This document shows, in pieces, positions 10,339 to 21,320 of a stretch of DNA of 64,000 nucleotides; position 1 is the stretch's first letter, and the number at the start of each line of letters is the position of its first letter. The notes under the pieces were generated by a model that was not told the origin of the DNA, searched no databases, and saw only the letters and a list, made by a program, of their open reading frames with translations. Where the stretch lies: assembly GCA_013397795.1 (NCBI GenBank), contig VZTJ01005471.1, positions 1,119,328 through 1,183,327 of the forward strand, given 5' to 3'. Origin of the DNA: Orthonyx spaldingii. Its lineage: Eukaryota; Chordata; Aves; Passeriformes; Orthonychidae. A program made the translations under genes and the position numbers.

Positions 10339-11265
10339 CTGGAGAGCCAATGAGTAATCAGCAGAAGCCACTTACCCTTCAACAGCCCCATATGGCCAGT
10401 GCAGAAGTCACATGGGGAATGGAGGCTAACAGTGGACTATTGGGGCCTGAATGAAGTCACGCCACCTCTAAGTGCAGCTGTACCAGACATGTTAGACCTC
10501 CAATATGAGCTGCAGTCAAAAGCAGCCAAATGGTACGCCACAATTGACATCGCTAATGCATTTTTCTCAGTCCCTCTGGTGACAGAGTGCAGATCACAAT
10601 TTGCTTTCACCTGTAGGGGTGTCCAATACACCTGGAACCAACTGCCCCAGGGGGGGAAACAGAGCCCAACCATCTGCCATGGCCTGATCCAGACTGTCCG
10701 GGAACAGGGTGGAGCTCCGGAACACCTACAATGTATTGATGATATTATTGTGTGGTGCAATATGGCAGAAGAAGTTTTTGAGGAAGGAAAGAAAATAATA
10801 GAAATTGTTTTGAAAGCTGGTCTCACCATAAAACAAAGTAAGATAAAGGGACCTGCACAGGAGATTCAGTTCTTGAGAATAAAATGGCAGGATGGACATG
10901 GTCATGTGCCTACAGAGGTGGTTGATAAGATTGCAACTATGTTTCCACCAGCTAGTAAGAAGGAAATACAAGCTTTCCTGGGCCTTGTGGGATTCTGGAG
11001 AATGCACATTCCAGGTTATATTCAGCTTGTGGGCCCCCTGTATTGAGTGACCTGGAAGAAGAACCACTTTGAGTGGGGCCTTGAGCAACAACAGGCCTTT
11101 GAGCAGATCAAACACGAAATAGCTCGTGCGGTAGCTCTTGGGCCTGTTTGGACAGGACAAGCTGTGCAAAATATACTCTACACTGCAGCTGGGGAGCAGG
11201 GCCTCACCTGGAGCCTCTGGCAAAGGACCACAGGAGAAACCCAAGGTCAACCATTAGGGTTTTGA
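10339..11265 (+). pseudogene. pol: ERVL-like reverse transcriptase, motifs kept but broken by stops
   Basis: A single frame reads through this segment except for TGA codons (10351, 11044 and 11263). The 10399-11046 block gives 215 codons of reverse transcriptase: WRLTVDYWGLNE (fingers), IDIANAFFSVPL with the first catalytic aspartate, LPQGGKQSPT, and CIDDIIVW, in which both aspartates of the polymerase box survive. The usual tyrosine before IDD is cysteine. The connection part follows (11047-11265), ending GETQGQPLGF. RT motifs are far better preserved than in the ERV1 copy to the left. The IDD-type box and the lack of env downstream point to an ERVL-like (class III) element, but the class is tentative. 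Confidence 0.8.
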
Positions 11266-12120
11266 AGCTGGAGTTATCGAGGATCAGAAGCCCACTATAC
11301 TCCAACTGAAAAAGAGATACTAGCAGCTTATAAGGGGATTCGAGCCGCCTCGGAAGTTGTTGGAACAAAAGCGTGTCTCCTCTTGGTGCCATGATTGCCC
11401 ATCCTACATTGGATGTTCAAAGGAAACATTCCCTCAACTCACTATGCAACCAGCACCACATGGAGTAAGTGAGTAGTATTAATTACACGAGCCCAAATCG
11501 GAAAACCCAATTTCCCAGGAATCCTAGAAGAGATTTTGGATTGGCCAGAAGGCAGAGATTTCGGAGCACTGCCTGAGAAGGTGACTCGTGCCCAAGAAAC
11601 ACCACCATATAACGAGTTACCAAAAAACAAAAGAAGCTATGCTTTATTTACTGATGGATCCTGCCAATTGATAGGAAACCATCGGAGGTGGAAAGCTGCT
11701 GTGTGGAGTCCCACTGAACAATTCATTGAGATTGCTGAAGGGGAAGGTGAGTCAATCCAGTTTGCAGAGGTGAAAGCCATTCAACTAGCCCTAGGGATTG
11801 CTGAGAGAGAAAAGTGACCCATACTTTATCTCTATACTGACTCCTGGATGGTGGCTAATGCCCTGTGGGGATGGCTGCAGCAGTGGAAGAGCAATTGGCA
11901 ACACAGAGGTAAACACATCTGGGATGCTGCATTGTGGCAGGACATTGCTGCATGGATAGAAAATGTAGTTCTGGAAGTACATCATATAGATGCGCATGTA
12001 CCCAGGAGTCGTGCCACTGAGGAATATCAAAACAACGAATGAGTAGATAAGGCCACCAAAATTGGAATAGCTCTGGTGGATTTAGATTGGGAAAGAAAGG
12101 GTGAGCTATTTATAGCCTGA
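11266..12120 (+). pseudogene. pol: ERVL-like RNase H
   Basis: This continues the RT frame without a shift, interrupted by TGA codons at 11392, 11470, 11815, 12040 and 12118. Recognisable RNase H landmarks appear in order: YALFTDGSC (first aspartate, about 11640), AEVKAIQLAL (glutamate, about 11767), LYTDSWMVANAL (aspartate, about 11836) and HVPRSRATEEYQNN, then VDKA after the TGA at 12040 (distal His and Asp region). All expected acidic positions are present, so the inactivation I can see is by nonsense codons and not by loss of catalytic residues. Confidence 0.78.
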
Positions 12121-12970
12121 TGAGCCCATGAAACATCAGGACATCTTCTTGAAAGGAATGCAACATACAGATGAGCTCATGATCGAGGGATGGATCTCAC
12201 CATGGAGGTTATCTCACAGGTTATCCATCAGTGTGAAACGTGCTGCCATCAAGTGAGCCACACAAGTGAAGCCTCCTTGTAGTGGAGCCTGGTGGCTGGG
12301 TTTCCAGTATGGTGAAGCCTGGCAAATTGATTACATTGGGCCATTACCACAGAAACACCAAGGCAAGAGATATATCCTCACCATGGTGGAGGCCACAAGT
12401 GGCTGGCTGGAAGCGTACCCAGTAAACCATGCAACTGCCCAGAACATGATGTCAGGTGTTGAAAGACACATTTTGTGGCGACATGGAACCCCAGATAGGA
12501 TTGAGTCAGACAATGGGACTCATTTTCGAAATAATCTTATGAAATCCTGGGCAAAGAGACACGGCATTAAGTGGATATATCACATTCTCTACCATTCACG
12601 AGTCTCTGTGAAGACTGAAAGATAAAACAGGCTGCTAAAATCTATGTTAAAGGCATTAGGTAATGGGACATGGAAGCACTGGGATGCAAACTTGGCAGAA
12701 GCTACTTGGCTAGTCCATACTAGGGGTTCTGCTAACCACCCTAGTCCCGCCCAAACTAAGCCCTTGGACACTGTGGAAGGAGACAAGGTCCATGCATTAC
12801 ACATGGGGAGGTGGCTGGGGAAGTCATTGTGGATTTCTTCCCCCATGGGAAAAGGCAAACCCATTCATGGGATTGTCTTTGCTCAAGGACCTGGGTATAC
12901 TTGGTGGGTGATATGGGAGGATGGGGAGACCCGGTGTGTACGTCAAGGGGATTTAACCTTGGGATGAGAA
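12121..12970 (+). pseudogene. pol: ERVL-like integrase
   Basis: The zinc-binding part reads in the RT frame (HETSGHL, then HQCETC) up to about 12260. A frameshift near 12260-12266 moves the reading to another frame. There GEAWQIDYIGPLP (first catalytic Asp), RIESDNGTHF (second Asp) and VSVKTER (the Glu) form the DDE triad. A TAA follows at 12623-12625. The C-terminal block (12644-12967) includes GKGKPIHGIVFAQGPGYTWWV, a basic/tryptophan-rich tail expected to bind DNA. The final TGA at 12965-12967 may be the original end. Integrase would insert proviral DNA. The triad is present but the gene is split. Confidence 0.8.
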
Positions 12971-13332
12971 TAACCTCTGGTGTAAGTTGTGTGTTGCAGG
13001 AGGTAAAGTAGTAGGAGTGACATGAACTGATGAAGAAAGAATTTCATGAGGAACAAGAAGAAAGTGATGATGAACAGAGATGTTGTCGGTGCCCAGCCAG
13101 CAAATGTACTCTTTCTCCTGTCCTGACCCCACATCCTGCTGCAATGGAGACCACCTGGAGGCATGTGAAAGGACAGGCGACAGTAGTTAATAAATGTATG
13201 TTTGGTATAGAGATGGTTTAAGGATGTAGTTTAAGCTGTATGTGTGGGTAAGAAAGGATTCTAGTAATGAGTATATATGAATTTTATGGAATCCAGGCAT
13301 GACGCAAATGGTATGGAATAAGGGGTGGAGAT
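12971..13332 (+). mobile_element. ERVL-like 3' untranslated part with polypurine tract
   Basis: Between the integrase end and the LTR no env-like protein is readable (no signal peptide, cleavage site or transmembrane helix), as expected for env-less ERVL-type elements. Just before the LTR, the purine-rich AAGGGGTGGAGA (about 13319-13330) is a good polypurine tract, the primer for plus-strand DNA synthesis. A 63-codon open frame at 13030-13221 shows no motif. Confidence 0.6.
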
Positions 13333-13905
13333 TGTGTTGCGTCTGACTGAGGTGAAGTTCACAGCCCTTACAGTGCTGTGCTTTGCATTAGTAGCTGGTT
13401 GGGTTTTGATAACAGACCAGTGTTTTGACTACTGCCGAGCAACGCTGTCCGTCTGACATTCCTCCCCCCATCAAAAGGGATGGAGTGGGCAGGATCCTGG
13501 GAGGGGACACAACCAGGCCAGCTGACCCAAATTAGCCAAAGGGATGTTCCATACCATATCACATCAGCTCAGATATATAAGCTAGGGGAGAGAGGAGGAA
13601 GATGGGGGGGCATTTGTGAGTTTTCATGTTTGCTTCCCAGAGGAACCATTACACATGCTGAAGCCCTGCTTCCTGGACAACATGGCTGCTAATGGGAAGT
13701 AGAGATTAACTTTCTTCTCCCTTTGGCTTGTGCATGGACAACCTTTGCTTTTTTTTTTTGCCTTTTTTTTTTTTTTCTGTTATAAAACTCCTTTATCTCA
13801 CTCTGCTGGCTGTTCTCCATCTTATTCTCTCCCCTGTCCCTCTGGGACAGGGAGTGATAGAGTGACTTAGTGGGCACCTGGCATCCAGTCAAGGTCAACC
13901 CTACA
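13333..13905 (+). mobile_element. 3' LTR of the ERVL-like element
   Basis: This block starts TGTGTTGCGTCTGACTGAGG (or TGTTG two bases later) directly after a polypurine tract and ends GTCAACCCTACA at 13905. A TATA box (TATATAAG, 13574-13581) follows a core similar to that of the LTR at 55306-55899. A T-rich tract lies at 13749-13777. Its last 60 bases resemble the 3' terminus of the LTR families at 7018-8098 (minus strand) and 46652-48101. No target-site duplication can be defined because the left partner LTR is missing. Confidence 0.75.
13574..13581 (+). promoter_or_regulatory. TATA box of the ERVL-like 3' LTR
   Basis: TATATAAG sits downstream of a conserved ATATCACATCAGCTCAG core. The same arrangement recurs in the LTR at 55.3 kb, so it is probably the U3 promoter. 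Confidence 0.55.
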
Positions 13906-16344
13906 CTGATACTAAATGTAGTAGCAGATGTATTTTGATTGTTATTTTGACTAGTAAAAGTTGTGGAATGCTGCTTTGCTGACTTCTCTGCTTGTTCATC
14001 TCTCTTAGCAAGGAGGTGCAAATCTCCCTTGCAGAGACAAAAGAAAGTTTGATGTGCTGTCATTAGGGAAAAAGATACCAACTCATGCCCTGTTCCTGGC
14101 AATCACCCTACTCCAAAGAGTAACTTTCTCCTTACTATCAGAGATTTTTAAACCAGCTGCAATTTTTGAGGGTGTTTATATAATTTGCATTCATTAAATG
14201 TGCTCTATGACCTTTCTAAAAAGCAAAACTAACTGGATCTTTCCACTGCTCAGCTAACACCAGCTAGGAGTGAAGTCTGGTGCTGTCTGCTTTGCTCAGT
14301 TTGCAGCCATTGCATTTGTGTTCTCATCTTAATAATCATGAGCTACACTATGAATGGATGTCATTTGAATTAGGGATTAAGATAGGGTTGGCTGCAAAAT
14401 CTGTAACTTGTTTCTCCATCCATCATCTACACAGATGAGGCCACTTTTGCTGCTCTATACAAAGGACGTGACTCCATTGCCTCTCCCCAAGAGAGGAGAG
14501 ATGCTCTTCTGACAGCCAAGCTGGCTGGAGATTCAACACAGTTCGTATAAATAATAAGTGTCAGAAATGAGACAAATTATAAACTTCAGAATTCTTTAGA
14601 AAAGGAGTACAAGCATTTTTAGAAAATAACCTTGAAATAAATGTTAAAATGAGGACTCTGAAGAGATCAACATTTAAGGGTGCTGCATTTGAATTATTTG
14701 AAACTATTTTTTTTTGTTAGAATCAAATATTCCAAGAAAATGGTATTCAGAGCTATTGTACAAGATATTTTCTAAAGTCCTTATGATTCAAGTACAAAAC
14801 AAAATCAGGAAACATTATGATTTGGTCTTATCTTTTACTTTATTTTTCAAAATCCCAGATAATAAAACCCTCATTTCACACCTAGAAATACTTGAAATAA
14901 TATGCTTGACAGGGAGGAAACAGACATAGCAGCAGTTAAGCTATTATTTTCACTAAGACAAATAATAGGCTTTAATAAAAAGCCTCTTCTTGGCTGCATT
15001 GTCCATTATTAACATGACTACATCAGTCCTGTAATATTCTTATTTTGAAGGACTCTTGATGGTGCTTTTTCCTCGAGAAAGTGGTAATCTGTGTGTTAGT
15101 AGCTGGTCCTGACTGATGTGCCAGTTGTGCCTATGCATGGAAAGCTGCCTTTTCTCCAACCAGCCTCTGACAGCTGATGCACTTGGGTCAGTCATCCCTG
15201 TGCAAAGTGGATGGGAATTTAAATAATCTTGCTAAAAATCGTGTGTGCAGTGCACCTGGGATTGCAAACGCTTTGGATTTTCAGTGTATTTGTGAAGGTC
15301 AAAGGAGAGTTTAATACTAACTGAAGGGATCATTAGTGCTGGGGCAGTTGTCTGTATTGAACCGCAGCTGAAATATACACCGAATATTTTGAGTGCAAAA
15401 CCTTTCATTTTGTTTAACACTGCTGTCTCCACGCATCCTTGGAGTGAAGAGGGCTTTGCGTGTTAAAGTGTAGAGTCTGCTGATTCCCATCCTCTCCGAG
15501 TTCAGCATCCTTTGGATCAGAAACCGGCCAGAGTTTGTGCTGGAGTACCCAGTAGCTTCCTTAAACCAAAATATTTAATCTTTATAGCCAGAAGAGAGCA
15601 GAATACAAGCGAAAGATGTTTTCATGCAATAAAAGAGCTACATGCCTGTCTTTTTTATCCTAAGACCTTTGCCCTGTGTGCAGAGTAACAGGAATTTTGC
15701 TTCTTCAAATCTCACAGTAGAATCAATGTGCTTTATTCTCTGTGGAATTTCTTTAGGGAGATTATTTTGGTCTGACTTCAGATTGTAACTGTTGCCATTC
15801 TTTTAGATCACTTTGCTCCCAGATTGGCAAATCAGCTGTATTAACATTGCTTGTAGTCTGTTATTGGCTGGAGATTATTACAGATATTACTTGACTGTTA
15901 GGGCTTGATCTTATTTCAGCAGTCACTGCTTTCTCTCTTGGAGTTATTTTCAGCTAGATCCTTCTCCAGACCTGAGGAGACTGCAGTCTGAAAACTGTTG
16001 AAGTGGCTATAACCTCTCGAACTGATGAAGACCATGTTGGGAGGAGTAAAGAAGAGTTAGAACAGGAGTGAATACTAATCTCTTAGTCATCAGATCTACT
16101 GTTTCCAGGAAATAAATGTATTTAGTAACACCCTGAAAGCAGCTTCATCCAAGGGAAGTGCAAAGATCTTTCAGTGACCTATTCAGTGTGGTGTGGGGGG
16201 AAGAGTCGGTGTTTTGTTGCGGTTTTTCTGTGTAAAACAGTTTTTTGCCTTATACCTTTTGTTATTAATGTTGTTGCTGTTGCCGTTCATTTTCTTATCT
16301 CATTGCTGCTTCCAGTAAATTATTCTTATTTCAACACATAATTT

Positions 16345-16494
16345 TTACCTTTTTGTGCCTCCAATTCTCAATGCCATCCCCAGAGTGGGAGGAGGGTGGG
16401 GAAGGATGGGGGAGCAAGTGAGTGGTGTCTGGTTTGAGAGAGTCTCGGGGAGGCAGAGTACTAAACTGGGGAGTGCCATTCCTGAACCAGGACA
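16345..16494 (-). mobile_element. Possible LTR 5' fragment
   Basis: Read on the minus strand, the block begins TGTCCTGGTTCAGGAATGG at 16494, which resembles avian LTR termini of the TGTCCTGG type (compare the + strand start of the element at 39730). It is then rich in CCCCC/CTCCC, like a U3. It fades after about 150 bases with no second end. This is a weak call. Confidence 0.35.
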
Positions 16495-17320
16495 CCTATA
16501 AAATGCAGTATCACAATAACTAATAATCAAAAATTAACTTTATGTCCTTTGCAGCCTATGCAAAATATAAAGTTATTGACTAATCTGATCCTTACTCTCT
16601 TACATGTAGCCAAGTGCCAGTGAGAAAGGACTACTCAGAGGTTCCATTGTGTTTTGATAAACACCCTGTCTCAAGGTGAGAGGATTCTTACAGAATGCTG
16701 TTTGTGACATTTTTTCCTCTTAAGGAAATATCCCATAATAAACGACTGGAAAATGTTACATTTTTGTGTCAATTGTGAAATTTTCAGTGTCATTGGTGGT
16801 GTTGCCTCATTAGTCCACAAGCAGGTTTGAAAGCAACAGGGAGTTTTGTGTAGGGAGTAGTTTCCTACTAATGCAGATTTCACTAGTCGCATTGCATGAA
16901 GATTTTCCATAGTTGTTAGGCTTGTATGAGTCAAACTGTAACATCACTGAGCTACATGACTGGAAGAATTTTTTTTCCTTATGGAGTAATATACCTAGTA
17001 TATTAAGGAGAATGGATCCAGGTCTTGGATCTGAAGCAGAGAACAAAAACCATTGATTGCAATTTTTCAGCCCTCTACTTAGAGGCCAACACTATAAGTT
17101 GACAGGCTCATGTCCTTATCACACGCTACCTATGTAGTGGCCATTTCTGCTGGCTTTTGGGTAGTTCAAGGAGCTTGTTTCAGTACACAAGATATTGAAC
17201 TGGGTCCTGGCCATTTAACCATCTGAAATTGTGAGGGGTAAATTTAAAATTTGGAAAGTGGTCTTTCTACATCTCATATTAGTGGTGTGGTTTTGACAAA
17301 CTATTTCCCAAGTGGATGAA

Positions 17321-17374
17321 ACAGCAAGGCCACATAAGGATGTAAGCACAGCAAGGCCACATAAGGATGTAAGC
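17321..17374 (+). repeat. Exact 27-bp tandem duplication
   Basis: Two identical 27-base units (each beginning ACAGCAAGGCCACATAAGG) lie head to tail with no mismatch, which suggests a recent duplication. Confidence 0.95.
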
Positions 17375-20300
17375 ACGATAAGCATTGAGAAATAATGGCC
17401 ATAGCCTTGAGAGACAGGATCTCCCCTGGAGTGGATTGAGGAACATAGATTACAGCACCCGGCGCTGAATAAACAAATACCTGCTTCAAAGACCTAAAGT
17501 TTCTGGAGTTTCTGCACTGTGTTTTGAGTGAATCAAAATTGTGGGGGTAATTTTTTTCTGCTAGGAAATATATGATGAGGTGACCATCTATGTACCTACA
17601 CCGAGATTAAGTCATGATATAATCATGACATGAAATGTATGAAATGCTGTTTTCTTTCTATTTGTCCTATCCTGAAAGGGTTAAAGACAGGATTGTCAGT
17701 GTATGATTGCAAATGTTCTGGGTACTCCTTTGATAGAAAGTATCTGCAGCCTAGCTCACAGCTGAGTCCTTTGCCCATAAAGTGAAGAGATTTATGGATT
17801 ACATTATGTTGCCTCCTAGCAGAGCAAAGTTATTTTCCCTTGTCTGAAAACCAAGTACATTTATTTTAGAAAGACCAGTCTCTGTCTTCGTATCTTCAGT
17901 ATAACTGTGCTGTAACTGCCCTTGTGAAATAATACAACAGGAATTTCCCAAGTAAATTTTTAATTTCATTAATTAACCGAAGAAAAGCAAATCCATTGGT
18001 TGAAGAACAGCCATTTTCTGCAGCTTTTTGCACAACTGCTCTGGGAACAGATGTAAAGAATGATTCAAATATCCCATGGCTCTAATTCAATTTTTTTTCT
18101 GTTGCTTCCCACTTTTCTGTAACACTGTGTAATACTGTGATATTAATGTTATTTTGAAAGAAGTTTGGTTTATTTCTTTCAAAAAGTTGGTAAGAAATTT
18201 AGAGCAAATCAATTTTGTGCTATTGGCACTTAAGTGGAAGGATTTGCTATAACAAGCACCTTCTATGGCAACTCCTGTACCACAGCATGAAGTAGGTGGG
18301 CTGATTTCTGAAATACAAACCTTGTCCTTCAAGAAACCAGAGAGCAATGCATGAAAGAGTCTTCATCCTTGCAGTGGGATGGTGGAAAGGAAAGTTACAA
18401 GCCCATTCCTTTTAGCATTTGCAGTTCTAGAATAAGGGGAAGCACCAAGAGTGGATTGCAAGCTGGAGTCTGCTGGACAGCTGTGATGCACCTTCCAGGG
18501 GACCTCGAAGTTCCTCTATTCAGCCAGAAATTCTCATATGGCTGAAATTCTCATTATGGTCTTCAGTCAGAAATTTTCATAAAGTTTTTATTGTATCTCA
18601 ACTTGTGCACTCATGGCACACATACAATTTTCACAAGACTGGGACTGCAGGCTTTGTGTGTCTCATAGCCACTGTCAGTTGGAGTGTTAAAGCTACAGTT
18701 CTGACCATAACAATACAAGCTTACAAACCCTATTCAAAAGAAATTCGAAGTGCTGTGAAACCTACAGGTTCCTCAGGCATTGCCAGGAGAGGATTGTATG
18801 GAGTTATTTGCCAAAATAACTAGTGTTCAGCTGCATACTGAGAGACTGGAAGCGGCCCTTCTGCCAAAGATGACTTGGAAGCCAACTGATCAATAAAGGG
18901 TGCTCAGGTAAATATTCTTTTCAAATGCTGACAATAAGGAATGTTCTAATAATTACTGAGTGTGTAGCCTCCAGAAAAGAAAACAATGGGCTATAAAAAT
19001 AGTTGAATTTGCCTTTTGCGTCTATTTATTCCCATCTTTTAGGGAACAGCAAAGTGGGTCAGGCATTGCATTTGTTTAAAGACTGTATATGAGTAAGCCT
19101 TTATTTCTGCTTGTCCTCTAAAGCCTCCTGGAAAACGGGCGTGGAGTACCAGGGGTGTTAAATCATTGCATCTATTTCTAAACAGTTTGCACCTATTTCT
19201 GTGAGCTTTCCTCAATTCCTGTTTGTTTGCTTGTTTTTAATTTCAGTCCAATTTGAGATTGGAATTTAATTTCTGGATCCCTGTTTCCTTCAGCAAATAA
19301 TATACTGGAGCCATGCTGGGAAATGTGCTGCAGTTTGATCAAAGCAATTTTCTCTGCATCTAACCCCAGGTGAACTAGAGCTTTGAAAAATACTTCTGGC
19401 AGGTCATTTACCTTTAGTATGTTAGAATTTTGTTCAAAAATATGTTGTGGTACTTCTGCCTGTTTGTTACCCAAAATTGTTTGAGTCCTTTTTTCAAATT
19501 CATGCCAAATCAAGGGTGACTGGAAAGCTGGCATCCTTGATTGCCTTCTGTGATGTGTATTAAGAAGCCCAGGTCTGTGTTGCATTACTTTTGCTCTCCT
19601 AGTGGACTATTGAAACTTTCATGGAAGAGAGGAAGAAAATGGGATTTCAAAGGAACAAAATGAGTTCAGATTTCAGTACATATTCCTGAAATACGTTTGA
19701 TATTTGTTCACAACAGGCTGATAATAAACAGTACTAGTACAATCACTCCTAGCAGATGAAAGATAGAAAAGGAAATTCAGTTTTAATCCAAACACATATA
19801 AATACAAATTCAATCTAACCAATGTCAGTTATTGCTTGATAATCTTTGTCCAGGCTGATGATATGACTATGGCACTTCAGTCTTCTGATTTTATTGCTAT
19901 ACTTATTTAAGCCTCTAAGCTAAAAGTATTGTGAAGAATGTGTTACAGAAAAGTATAATTTCCTTTTAGTAGGCACTGGTTAAAAAATAAAAGGAATATG
20001 AACGTGGGCAAGAATATTTATTTTGAAAATCAGGCTTTTGACATGGCCAATACACATTGGGAAGGATAAACTTTTAAATACACAACAGTGAGACAGCAAT
20101 TAATTTTCAGTTATCAATACAATTCCCATTGATGACAGTGGTAATTTTTGCATTTACTTCGATATTCAGTGAGTTGAGTCTCCTAAGCAGCAGCACCTTT
20201 TTGACTCATAAAACTGGCCTGACACCTTGTTCGTGTCCAGATTTCCTGCAGTCTTTGAGGTGTTATAGCTGTCCAGACTTGGAATTGTGTTTGAAATTCT

Positions 20301-20894
20301 GCTTATGGTTTTTTGGGTTTTGCTTTTGGGGAGAGGGTTTTGTTTGTTTGTTTTGATCTTGTTATACTTCTGTGTATTGTTTTAGTCCTCATTGATAAAC
20401 TCATTTATTTCAAAAGTTTAATCTTTTTTGGAGTCTCTGTCTTTTAGATTATCATATGCATAAAGACAAGAGTTGGTCTGAATCACTAAATACTGGAAAG
20501 GATTTTAAAGGCAATGGAGAGGGCAGAGGAGAATGCTGAACACTTCTCATGAGGGAAGGACCACTTCTCAAGGAGGACCATGTGTGCAGGGTGCGGACTG
20601 GGTTTTGTGCTGGGAGCAGGGAGATGTGAGAATACATGGACAACACTTTGCTCTAATGAGCAAAAGAAACCTGTACACTTGGAATATCTCCACAGAAGTT
20701 GTTTTGGGGGTTGATTTACTGAATGTTTATTTATATTAAAATAAATTGTGACTTCTCAAATAAGGCTTATTCCTTGGGGTAAGACAGTAGTACCTGGCAG
20801 AAGATATGATGGTGTCAGAATAACCGTATATAAGGTAGGGACAACACCTTTTAATCCAATCCCTACAATAGATTCAAATACCCATATCGGGTAT

Positions 20895-20985
20895 GTAAGT
20901 GTTTATATACATATATATGTATATAATTCATATATATGTATATATATACATATATATATATATACATATCTTTATGTGTGTGTGT
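20895..20985. repeat. TA-rich microsatellite
   Basis: Alternating TATATG/TATACA units form an AT-rich simple repeat ending in a short TG run. Confidence 0.85.
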
Positions 20986-21236
20986 ATTTACCAATGTAAT
21001 TTTCTAGTTTCTTGTGGTTTACCAGACATATCGTAATGCCTGAGAAATTACTGTTATGGTATCACTAAAAATAAAAAAAGGCAGCAACTTTTTAATATGT
21101 GTTATTACCCACTATATTAAAGAGGCTTCTGGGGAGCAATGACACTGCACTCCATACATGTGAGTTTCAATAGTCAAAGAAACTGGATGATTTACTGAAT
21201 GACAAATATATATATATAGTAGTATATATGTAAGAT

Positions 21237-21320
21237 TTCCGGTACTGGTCAGAGTGGGACTTGATGATCCTTGTGAGTCCCTTCCAGTGCAGGATGTCCC
21301 ATGGTTCTATTATTCTGGTC
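21237..21320 (+). mobile_element. CR1 LINE 3' end fragment
   Basis: The text GACTTGATGATCCTTGTGAGTC, then CCTTCCAGTGCAGGATG and a TGGTTCTATTATTCT tail, is the diagnostic 3' untranslated end of avian CR1 elements. Only the last 80 bases or so are present, as is usual for 5'-truncated CR1 copies. Orientation is plus. Confidence 0.8.

Larger units (their letters stand above)
13906..21236. other. Unique non-coding sequence, no gene seen
   Basis: I see no coding gene here. Frames are short and lack conserved motifs. Local points are a block with several CpGs at about 15230-15660, a possible LTR fragment at about 16345-16494, an exact 27-bp tandem duplication at 17321-17374, and a TA/CATA simple stretch at about 20900-20980. 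The sequence flanking the ERVL-like LTR (from 13906) does not resume the ERV1 pol reading. Confidence 0.6.

Noticed and set aside
10336..12174. TGA codons read as a recoded amino acid in pol
   Set aside because: There is no selenocysteine-type structure or other evidence of recoding. Decay by C-to-T change explains TGA in a silenced provirus, and a frameshift and a TAA follow.
12971..13332. Possible env gene of the ERVL-like element
   Set aside because: The interval is only about 360 bases and shows no signal peptide, cleavage site or transmembrane segment. ERVL-type elements usually lack env.
17321..17374. CRISPR-like direct repeat
   Set aside because: There are only two adjacent copies with no spacers, in vertebrate DNA.
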